Shown here piece after piece: positions 1-4,867 of a DNA stretch of 5,123 nucleotides. Under the pieces are notes generated by a model. That model ran no database searches, was not told where the DNA came from, and saw nothing but the letters and a program-made list of their open reading frames with translations. The position numbers and the translations under genes were made by a program. The stretch is from Thermoplasmata archaeon (GTDB lineage: Archaea; Thermoplasmatota; Thermoplasmata; Lutacidiplasmatales; UBA184): assembly GCA_021798415.1 (NCBI GenBank), contig JAJZGO010000080.1, positions 1,703-6,825 of the forward strand, read 5' to 3'. Numbering within the stretch: position 1 is the first letter of the stretch; each line of letters starts with the position of its first letter.

Positions 1-2
1 GT

Positions 3-980
3 GCCGGTTTTCAAGGGTCGAAGGTTTCGGTACCGGACTCCTGCCCCCCGTGCGAGAAATGCCGGTCGGCGGTCGTGGTACGAACCGGGGTTCGGCGCAA
101 CAAGAGCGGGGCAGTTCGCCGGTATCTTTGCCGCACCTGCGGTGCTTCTTTCTGCGGGAAGGAAGGGTACCTCAAGCGCCGCTCCGACCCGGAGCTAATC
201 GCGAAGGCACTCGACCTGTATTTCCGCGGCGTCTCTCTCAGGCAAGTCGCCGCGCATTTCGGGCAGGCGTACGGCCTCTCGATTTCGCCGATGACCGTGT
301 ACCGTTGGATCACACACTACTCCAAGCTGGCCGCCGAGTGGATGGACCGGCAAGGAGGCAAGGTCGGGCAGACTTGGCACGTGGACGAACGGGTTGTCAA
401 CGTGAACGGCGAGCGCCGTTTCCTGTGGAATGTGATGGACTCCGATACTCGGTTCCTCCTCGCCTCGAAAATCAGCAAGGGGCGGGGCGTTCCCGAAGCG
501 CGGGCCGCGTTAAAGGAGGCGAAGAGAGCCACGGCCGTCCTTCCCACCGAAATCCGCTCAGACGGCCTCCCCGCCTACCCGGAGGCCATCAAGCGAGAGT
601 TCGGGCGCTACCGCCGGCCCGGCGATGCTCCGAAGGACCCGAAAGGCCCCGACTACAGCCCTTCGATGTGGAGCCCGCACAAGGTCGTGCCGAGCATCCG
701 GGCGCCCGAATCCAACAACATCCTCGAACGGCTCAACGGGACCTCGAAGGACCGGACCAAGACCATGCGGGCGTACGACAACGACAAGGGTGCGGCTGCC
801 CTTTCCGTCGGTTGGCAGGTCCACTACAACATGGTGCGGGACCATTTGGCGCTCGGAGTAACCCCGGCCGTTGCGGCGGGAATCGCGCCGATCCAGGGGT
901 TCCGGTGGCGAGAAATCATCGACCAGTCAGTACGCCGAGGAGTGACAAACGCCGAAGAGGTTCCGGAATGTACCGATTAG
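3..980 (+). CDS. IS6/IS240-like DDE transposase, 5' end cut by window edge
   Basis: This is a transposase that cuts and joins DNA ends with a DDE active site. The frame is open from base 3 and has no start codon before GTG at 75. Codons upstream of 75 encode Cys at 42, 51 and 60 (CPPC and CEKC), which pair with a CRTC at residues 19-22 counted from the GTG to make a zinc ribbon. The true start therefore lies left of the window. Counting from the GTG, a helix-turn-helix-like stretch spans about residues 48-85. The probable catalytic residues are D104 (in WHVDER), D163 (in RSDG) and E218 (in NNILERLNG), followed by K/R residues in KDRTK. The C-terminal motif RDHLALGVTPAVAAGI fits IS6/IS240-like enzymes. 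The second D to E distance, 55 residues, is longer than the DD(34)E spacing of classic IS6 members, so a neighbouring archaeal IS group is possible. The coding frame appears intact to the TAG stop. Confidence 0.85.
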   Translation, partial: AGFQGSKVSVPDSCPPCEKCRSAVVVRTGVRRNKSGAVRRYLCRTCGASFCGKEGYLKRRSDPELIAKALDLYFRGVSLRQVAAHFGQAYGLSISPMTVYRWITHYSKLAAEWMDRQGGKVGQTWHVDERVVNVNGERRFLWNVMDSDTRFLLASKISKGRGVPEARAALKEAKRATAVLPTEIRSDGLPAYPEAIKREFGRYRRPGDAPKDPKGPDYSPSMWSPHKVVPSIRAPESNNILERLNGTSKDRTKTMRAYDNDKGAAALSVGWQVHYNMVRDHLALGVTPAVAAGIAPIQGFRWREIIDQSVRRGVTNAEEVPECTD

Positions 981-991
981 GGGACAGAACC
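980..991. repeat. Candidate right terminal inverted repeat of the IS
   Basis: The sequence GGGGACAGAACC starts at the last base of the transposase stop codon. Its reverse complement GGTTCTGTCCCC resembles the outer ends of IS6-family elements. The matching left repeat lies outside the window, so this assignment rests on similarity and position alone. Confidence 0.5.
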
Positions 992-1007
992 ACGGATTGG
1001 TAATCTT

Positions 1008-1018
1008 CTTATAGTATA
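1008..1018 (+). promoter_or_regulatory. TATA-like promoter element of hsp20
   Basis: CTTATAGTATA is the most AT-rich stretch in an otherwise GC-rich window. Its centre lies about 43 nt before the hsp20 ATG. With the usual archaeal spacing of about 25 nt from TATA to start site, transcription would begin near 1037-1041 and give a leader of 15-19 nt. That leader would contain GAGAGG (1043-1048), a partial Shine-Dalgarno sequence 7 nt from the start codon. The IS right end lies about 17 nt upstream, so the element and the bases just before it look undamaged. Confidence 0.6.
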
Positions 1019-1031
1019 GCAAACATACTAT
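1011..1031. promoter_or_regulatory. Perfect inverted repeat over the hsp20 core promoter, candidate operator
   Basis: ATAGTAT (1011-1017) and ATACTAT (1025-1031) are exact reverse complements separated by 7 nt. The left arm overlaps the TATA element and the right arm ends just before the predicted transcription start. A dimeric repressor bound here would block TBP/TFB or RNA polymerase. Archaeal heat-shock genes are known to be controlled this way by winged-helix repressors such as Phr of Pyrococcus, but I do not claim this is a Phr site. The repeat is seen directly; the operator role is inferred. Confidence 0.5.
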
Positions 1032-1055
1032 TCGCGTACACCGAGAGGCGCAACG

Positions 1056-1544
1056 ATGACGAAAGAGATCCAGAAGAGGGAGAGCCGAGTCGACCCGTGG
1101 AGCGACATGGACCGAGCGTTCGACGACATGCGGCAGCGCCTGTTCGACGTCTGGGGCATCCAACCGTTCGGGGCGCCGTTCCTGCCGGTCGAGGGTCACG
1201 AGACCGCCTACTTCCGCGCGGCGAAGACCGACGTGAGCGACACCGGCACGGCGTACAAGATCGTCGCCGAGATCCCGGGCATCCCGAAGGACCGCCTGGA
1301 CATCCGCATCCGCGGCTCGACCGTCGAGATCCGCGGGGAGAGCGCGAAGGAGTCCGAGGAGAAGTCGACTAGCTTCGTCCACCGCGAGCGGACGTACGCC
1401 GGCTACTACCGCAGCCTCGAGCTCCCCGAGCCGGTCGTCGCGGCCCAAGCGAAGGCGAAGGTCGAGAACGGCCTGCTCGAGCTCGAACTCCCGAAGCAGA
1501 ACCCGACCCCCTCCCAGTCCGAGGTCAAGATCGCGGTCGAGTAG
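1056..1544 (+). CDS. hsp20: Small heat-shock protein, Hsp20/alpha-crystallin family
   Basis: This is a cytoplasmic ATP-independent chaperone that forms oligomers and holds unfolding proteins for refolding by other chaperones. The 162-residue length is normal. Residues 1-55 are a variable N-terminal arm with amphipathic segments (DPWSDMDRAFDDMRQRLF). The alpha-crystallin domain spans about 57-147. It contains YKIVAEIPGIPKDRLDI and the signature KVENGLLELELPK (135-147), with the invariant N-G-x-L core at 138-141. The C-terminal tail carries VKI (157-159), the I/V-x-I/V anchor that joins neighbouring dimers. The ATG at 1056 has GAGAGG 7 nt upstream. The gene is monocistronic: an IS end lies 64 nt upstream of the ATG, a terminator follows, and the next operon converges on it. 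The TATA-overlapping inverted repeat suggests repression at normal temperature. Confidence 0.95.
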   Translation: MTKEIQKRESRVDPWSDMDRAFDDMRQRLFDVWGIQPFGAPFLPVEGHETAYFRAAKTDVSDTGTAYKIVAEIPGIPKDRLDIRIRGSTVEIRGESAKESEEKSTSFVHRERTYAGYYRSLELPEPVVAAQAKAKVENGLLELELPKQNPTPSQSEVKIAVE

Positions 1545-1563
1545 GGCCGACCACCCTTTCCCC

Positions 1564-1598
1564 GCTCCGGGGCAAAACCCCCGGAGCCCCCCTTTTTT
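1564..1598 (+). terminator. Hairpin plus T-run terminator after hsp20
   Basis: GCTCCGGGG (1564-1572) pairs perfectly over 9 bp with CCCCGGAGC (1579-1587), leaving a 6-nt loop CAAAAC. Five C residues and a run of six T (1593-1598) follow, with further T-rich bases to 1604. Archaeal RNA polymerase stops mainly at T-runs, so the T-run may be the working part. The stem also forms on the minus strand, where the run is A, so it would serve the opposite operon less well. Confidence 0.7.
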
Positions 1599-1650
1599 CT
1601 CTTTAGGCTCGCCCGGAGCGCCACGCGTCCCGGGGAGGCCCCCGAGAGCG

Positions 1651-1950
1651 CTACCCGAACCCGGGGATCGCTTTCGTATCGGTGCGGCCGCCCGGTCGCA
1701 GGGGAGGCTTGCGCAGCTCCTTGGGGCACTCGACCAGCCGCACGAGCGGGGCCGACTGCACGATGTACGCGGGAAGGCCCGTGTTCGGGTCGTTGCCCGC
1801 GCGCAGGATGTTCATGATCTCGAGCCGGACCTCGACGATCGACCCGTCCTTGAGCTTGAGCCGAAGCCGGCCGTCACCCTCGATGACCTGGTAGTCGACG
1901 ATCTCGGCGTTCGAGAGGTCGGGAGGGGGCCCCCCCGGCGCCCCCATCAT
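1651..1950 (-). CDS. Small conserved-looking hypothetical protein coupled to uL11
   Basis: I do not recognise a named family for this 99-residue protein. After a Gly/Pro-rich start (residues 3-10) the core at 15-74 alternates hydrophobic and charged residues: YQVIEGDGRLRLKLKDGSIVEVRLEIMNILR, then NDPNTGLPAYIVQSAPLVRLV. This pattern suggests a small all-beta fold, perhaps SH3- or barrel-like. The tail (75-99) is rich in Pro, Gly, Lys and Arg. The chosen ATG at 1950 overlaps the rpl11 stop in an ATGA junction, with a second ATG directly after it. No clear Shine-Dalgarno is visible, so translation probably depends on reinitiation after rpl11. A longer frame back to 2031 exists, but its extra residues are an Arg-rich translation of the rpl11 3' end. 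Its position suggests a ribosome- or transcription-linked role, which is inference only. Confidence 0.75.
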   Translation of the reverse strand: MMGAPGGPPPDLSNAEIVDYQVIEGDGRLRLKLKDGSIVEVRLEIMNILRAGNDPNTGLPAYIVQSAPLVRLVECPKELRKPPLRPGGRTDTKAIPGFG

Positions 1951-2414
1951 CGGGAGCCCCGAGCCGCGATCCGGGCCTTGAGAAGGGTTCGGGGGTCTTC
2001 GTTCCCGACGGTGAGCCCGAGCGAGACGCACGTCCCGATGACCTGGTTCATCTGCTCCTCGATCGTGCGACCGTAGAGGTCCTCGCCCTTCGCCTCCGCG
2101 ATCCGCTTCACCGCGTCGAGCGAGACGTCGCCGATCACCTCGCCCTTCGGCTTCCCCGAGCCTTTCTCCTTCTTCGCCTCCTTGAGGAGGAGCGCCGCGA
2201 CCGGGGGCCGGCCGACGACGAGGGTGAACTCGCGCGTGTTCGGGTCGACGCGCACGACCACCGGTACGCGCATCCCGGCGAACTCCCGGGTCTGTTCGTT
2301 GATCTTCTGGACGACCTGGCCGACGTTGACGCCGAGCGGGCCCAGCGCCGAGCCGAGCGTCGCGCCGGCCGCCGCCTTGCCGCCCTCGACCAGGATGCTC
2401 ACTTCAACCGCCAC
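1947..2414 (-). CDS. rpl11: Large ribosomal subunit protein uL11
   Basis: uL11 sits with uL10 at the base of the ribosomal stalk, binds the GTPase-associated region of 23S rRNA and helps elongation factors work. The 155-residue length fits archaea. The N-terminal domain (1-70) starts MAVEVSILVEGGKA and contains LGSALGPLGVNVGQVVQKIN and VPVVVRVDP. A linker KKEKGSGKPKGE (81-92) leads to the RNA-binding C-terminal domain with VSLDAVKRIAEAKGEDL and the conserved GTCVSLGLTV (127-136). The GTG at 2414 is supported by alignment to the family start and by a strong GAGGAGG 8 nt upstream. The first 11 nt overlap the end of spt5. The proline-rich loop after GGK is altered: four usual prolines are replaced by A, A, T and S. 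The usual rpl1-rpl10-rpl12 partners do not follow. Confidence 0.95.
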   Translation of the reverse strand: MAVEVSILVEGGKAAAGATLGSALGPLGVNVGQVVQKINEQTREFAGMRVPVVVRVDPNTREFTLVVGRPPVAALLLKEAKKEKGSGKPKGEVIGDVSLDAVKRIAEAKGEDLYGRTIEEQMNQVIGTCVSLGLTVGNEDPRTLLKARIAARGSR

Positions 2415-3399
2415 TCTTCCCGCCTCCTCGTTCCAACATTCGTACGTGGTCGCCGCGGACCGTCACCGGGATCGGCACGACCGCCTCGATCAGCTCGACC
2501 GTGATCTCTTCCTTGGCCTGGTCGATCTTCTTGACGCGGGCCTTCTCGCCCTTGAACGGCCCCGAGATGAGCTCGACGATCGCGCCCTCGACGAACCCTT
2601 CGACCGTGATCTTCGGCACGAGGAGCGGCTCGACCTCCTTGAGGGTCGTCTCGCCCTCGACGAGGCCCCGCGCCTTGCGGATCCCCTTCAGCATCTCGCG
2701 CACGCCCTCGAGGCTCATTCCCTCGGCGAAGACGTAGCCGCGCAGCGCGCTCGGAACGAGGAGGGCGAAGACGACGTCGGCCTTTTCCTCGGCCCGCGCC
2801 AAGAGCGTGTCGGCGACCTCCCGTTCGTACCCGCGAGACGTCTTGATGGCGAGCACCGCCTGGCGGGCGACGCACGCGAGCGTGAGCTTGACCGGGGCCC
2901 CTCCGTCCGGCCCGGTCACGCCGAGGCGGACCTCAACGCGGTCGCCGTAGCGGACGCCGACCGGGGCCTCGATCTCGAACGAGATCGGCACGCCCGCGTT
3001 CGGAGCGAGCGGGACAAAGACCGTCTCCTTGCGGGCGAACAGGTTCGCCCGGGTCCTCTTGCCCGGGGGAAGCCAGGAGACCGGCCACTCGGCGCCCTCG
3101 CCCGGGTACGTCGACGTGAACACGACCTCGATCGTCAGCGACGCGGTGAGCGGCTCGGCGGCACGGCTCGTCAGGACCGCGGAGAGCGTCGTGATCGTGT
3201 TCGCGGTCACCTCGCGGGTCGTGTCGTCCGCGGCCCGGAGCGAGAGCTCCTTCGTGAGGTCGGGCTTCGCGACGACCACCGGCGCGGGCGCGGCCACCGG
3301 TACGGGCGCGGACGCGACCTCGGCGGGCTTCTTCTCGGGCGTCTGCGGGGGGCCGCCGGAGAGCAGCCCGATCCCCTCGTCCCCGGTATCATCGACCAT
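2404..3399 (-). CDS. spt5: Transcription elongation factor Spt5 with a large N-terminal extension
   Basis: Spt5, the archaeal NusG homologue, clamps RNA polymerase with Spt4, raises processivity and contacts the ribosome. The C-terminal half is a complete archaeal Spt5. The NGN domain (about 181-265) runs from VLAIKTSRGYEREVADTL through GYVFAEG and VKPLL-like VEPLLVPK. The KOW domain (266-322) contains GAIVELISGPFKGEKARVKKID. Archaeal Spt5 is normally about 145-160 residues, but this frame is 331. The first 46 residues are acidic then Pro/Ala-rich (APVPVAAPAP). Residues 50-178 alternate beta-like segments, including FVPLAPNAGVPISFEIEAP and GVRYGDRVEVRLGV, resembling Ig-like or NEW3-type sandwiches. 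The ATG at 3399 has GGAGG 5 nt upstream (3405-3409). A GTG at 2856, at the start of NGN, could in principle start a normal-length form, but no Shine-Dalgarno precedes it. The gene overlaps rpl11 by 11 nt. Confidence 0.93.
   Translation of the reverse strand: MVDDTGDEGIGLLSGGPPQTPEKKPAEVASAPVPVAAPAPVVVAKPDLTKELSLRAADDTTREVTANTITTLSAVLTSRAAEPLTASLTIEVVFTSTYPGEGAEWPVSWLPPGKRTRANLFARKETVFVPLAPNAGVPISFEIEAPVGVRYGDRVEVRLGVTGPDGGAPVKLTLACVARQAVLAIKTSRGYEREVADTLLARAEEKADVVFALLVPSALRGYVFAEGMSLEGVREMLKGIRKARGLVEGETTLKEVEPLLVPKITVEGFVEGAIVELISGPFKGEKARVKKIDQAKEEITVELIEAVVPIPVTVRGDHVRMLERGGGKSGG
2423..2429 (-). promoter_or_regulatory. Strong Shine-Dalgarno for rpl11 inside spt5
   Basis: GAGGAGG on the minus strand lies 8 nt before the GTG at 2414, within the last codons of spt5. 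It is the best Shine-Dalgarno in the window. It settles the uL11 start and shows that rpl11 has its own efficient initiation rather than relying only on coupling to spt5. Confidence 0.75.
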
Positions 3400-3404
3400 G
3401 ACTT

Positions 3405-3409
3405 CCTCC
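3405..3409 (-). promoter_or_regulatory. Shine-Dalgarno that fixes the long spt5 start
   Basis: GGAGG on the minus strand lies 5 nt before ATG at 3399, in the 22-nt gap after secE. It supports the long 331-residue Spt5 rather than an internal start at the NGN domain. Confidence 0.7.
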
Positions 3410-3421
3410 GCGCCTCGGGTC

Positions 3422-3667
3422 CTAGAGACCCTGGAGCCAGTTCGCCCAGATCCACGGCCCGGCCTGGGTGAAGAAGATGTACAGCGCGAACCCCACGAGC
3501 CCGATCAGGATCGCGCCGAGCCACGTGACTCCGAGGACCTTGACGTACTCCTCCGACGTCGGCCGTCGCGCCATCCGAAGGATGCGGCCGTACTTGCCGT
3601 GGCCGACGGTCCTCAGGCGCCCGTCGAACTGGTCCTGCGCGCGTCGCGCGCGGTCGAGGAATGCCAT
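3422..3667 (-). CDS. secE: Preprotein translocase subunit SecE (Sec61-gamma)
   Basis: SecE clamps the two halves of the SecY channel in the cell membrane and is essential for protein export and membrane insertion. This 81-residue protein has the archaeal/eukaryotic form with one membrane helix. Residues 1-24 are a charged cytoplasmic start, longer than in the shortest archaeal versions. Residues 25-45 (YGRILRMARRPTSEEYVKVL) form the conserved amphipathic helix that lies on the membrane surface. Residues 46-67 (GVTWLGAILIGLVGFALYIFF) form the transmembrane segment, and a short Trp-rich tail follows. The ATG at 3667 lies 9 nt after the ftsZ stop, with AGGA overlapping that stop 7 nt upstream. 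The secE-spt5 pairing is kept in many archaea and bacteria (secE-nusG), which supports the identity of both genes. Confidence 0.94.
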   Translation of the reverse strand: MAFLDRARRAQDQFDGRLRTVGHGKYGRILRMARRPTSEEYVKVLGVTWLGAILIGLVGFALYIFFTQAGPWIWANWLQGL

Positions 3668-3676
3668 GCCAAGTTC

Positions 3677-4801
3677 CTACTTGACGACGTCCAGTTCCGG
3701 CCCGGACTTGCGCCCGGCGGCGACGCCGCTCGCCCCACCGAAAATCTGGGGGGATTTAACTCCGGTCACCACCAGCATGACGCGGATCGTGCTGTGCATC
3801 GTCGGGTCGACGGCGGCTCCCCAGATGATCCGGGCGGTCGGGCTCACGGCCTTCTGGACGACCTCGGCCGCCTTCTGCGCCTCGCTGACCGTCATGTCCG
3901 GCCCGCCGGTCACGTTGATGAGCGCGCCGGTCGCCCCGGCGATGTCGACGTGCAGGAGCGGCGAGTTGATCGCCTCGAGCACGGCGTCCTCGGCCCGGTT
4001 GTCGCTCTCCGACTCCCCGATGCCGATGAGCGCGACGCCGCCGCCCTTCATGATCGTGCGCAGGTCGTTGAAGTCGAGGTTCACGAGGCCCGGCCGGGTG
4101 ATGATCTCCGTGATCCCGCGGATCGCGCGCGCGAGGACCGAGTCGGCGACCTTGAACGCCGTCTGGATGGGGAGGCGCGGCACGAGCTCGAGCAGGCGGT
4201 CGTTCGGGATCGTGATCACCGTGTCGATGGTCGAGCGCAGGCGCTCGAGACCCCACATCGCGTTCTCCTGGCGCACGAGCCCCTCCGAAGCGAACGGGAG
4301 CGTGCAGACCGCGATCGTGAGGGGGTTGCCGCCGCCCGCGTCCTTCGCGAGCTGGGCGACGACGGGCGCGGAACCGGTCCCGGTCCCGCCCCCCAGTCCG
4401 AGGGTGATGAAGACCATGTCCGAGTTCGCGAGCGACTTCTTGAGCTCCTCCTCGGCCTCGTGGGCGGCCTGCTCTCCGATCTGGGGGAGCGCGCCGGCCC
4501 CCAGGCCGCGCGTGAGGCGTCGTCCGAGCAGGATCTTGCGGGGCGCGTGGATCGTGAGGAGGTGCTGCGCGTCCGTGTTGCACGCGATCATCTCGGCCCC
4601 CGAGAGGCCCTCCTCGGCGAGGCGGTTGATCGTGTTGCAACCCCCGCCGCCGCAGCCGACGACCTTGATGTTCGTCTTCAGCGAAGCGAGGACCGCCTCG
4701 AGCTCGGCGTCGTCGTTGGACGGGGGCGGCGGCGCCTCGATGGCGCGTTTGCCTTCTCCGGGCAGGTGCGCAAGGATTTCCTGAGCGAGCGGTCGCATCA
4801 C
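3677..4801 (-). CDS. ftsZ: Cell-division GTPase FtsZ, archaeal FtsZ1-like
   Basis: FtsZ is a tubulin homologue that polymerises with GTP into the mid-cell ring. The 374-residue protein has an N-terminal extension (1-42) with EAPPPPSNDD. The GTPase domain starts at NIKVVGCGGGGCNTINRL (44-61), with CNTDAQHL (74-81) and the tubulin signature GGGTGTG (137-143). The T7 loop NLDFNDLRTIM (241-251) holds the acidic residues that activate the neighbour's GTP. The C-terminal domain (about 254-346) ends with MLVVTGV, followed by a short Gly-rich tail. All key motifs are present. The link to secE and spt5 is typical of archaeal ftsZ1, hence the subtype. GTG at 4801 has GGAG 7 nt upstream; ATG at 4798 directly follows and is an equal alternative. 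It is the first gene of the operon and probably uses the TATA element at 4835-4842. Confidence 0.96.
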   Translation of the reverse strand: MMRPLAQEILAHLPGEGKRAIEAPPPPSNDDAELEAVLASLKTNIKVVGCGGGGCNTINRLAEEGLSGAEMIACNTDAQHLLTIHAPRKILLGRRLTRGLGAGALPQIGEQAAHEAEEELKKSLANSDMVFITLGLGGGTGTGSAPVVAQLAKDAGGGNPLTIAVCTLPFASEGLVRQENAMWGLERLRSTIDTVITIPNDRLLELVPRLPIQTAFKVADSVLARAIRGITEIITRPGLVNLDFNDLRTIMKGGGVALIGIGESESDNRAEDAVLEAINSPLLHVDIAGATGALINVTGGPDMTVSEAQKAAEVVQKAVSPTARIIWGAAVDPTMHSTIRVMLVVTGVKSPQIFGGASGVAAGRKSGPELDVVK

Positions 4802-4834
4802 GGCGGGACTCCGTCCGGGGGAGCAGAGACTCCG

Positions 4835-4842
4835 TTATAAAG
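4835..4842. promoter_or_regulatory. TATA-like element between ftsZ and the divergent gene
   Basis: TTATAAAG on the + strand reads CTTTATAA on the minus strand, so one AT-rich island can serve as TATA box in either direction. Towards ftsZ it lies about 37 nt before the GTG and would give a leader near 10 nt, which includes the GGAG site. Towards the + strand gene it lies about 29 nt before the GTG at 4868, the spacing expected for a leaderless transcript. No other TATA-like site is visible in the 66-nt gap. Confidence 0.6.
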
Positions 4843-4867
4843 CGTTACGCCGCTACTGACGGCGGCC

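Larger units (their letters stand above)
1..991 (+). mobile_element. Right-hand part of an IS6/IS240-like insertion sequence
   Basis: This stretch holds a DDE transposase gene whose stop codon runs directly into a candidate right terminal inverted repeat ending near 991. Read from the outside on the minus strand, that end begins GGTTCTGTCCCC, which resembles the GGTTCTG-type ends known from IS6-family elements. The left end and its repeat are not in the window, because the transposase frame is already open at the first base. IS6-family elements usually make 8-bp target duplications. If that holds here, the copy at the right end would be ACGGATTG at 992-999. The right boundary is inferred from one end only. 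Confidence 0.65.

Noticed and set aside
75..77. GTG as the transposase start
   Set aside because: It would cut the zinc ribbon whose first cysteines are encoded upstream in the same open frame.
50..1003. Long + strand frame over the transposase
   Set aside because: Its translation is Arg/Pro-rich with no motifs, while the overlapping frame carries the DDE and zinc-ribbon residues.
927..1448. Minus-strand frame across the hsp20 start
   Set aside because: It is the complement of hsp20 and would span the IS end and the hsp20 promoter; no recognisable domain.
1629..1646. Short GC-rich hairpin as terminator of the minus-strand operon
   Set aside because: The loop is only about 3 nt and no T-run follows on the minus strand; in such GC-rich DNA this can occur by chance.
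1951..2031. Longer N-terminus for the small protein after rpl11
   Set aside because: The added 27 residues are Arg-rich out-of-frame rpl11 sequence; the ATGA start at 1950 is more natural.
3029..4840. Very long open frames on the + strand across ftsZ, secE and spt5 (also 2182-3471 and 3468-4784)
   Set aside because: They are antisense to clearly identified genes, have Arg/Asp- or Ser/Pro-rich translations and arise from high GC content that removes stop codons.
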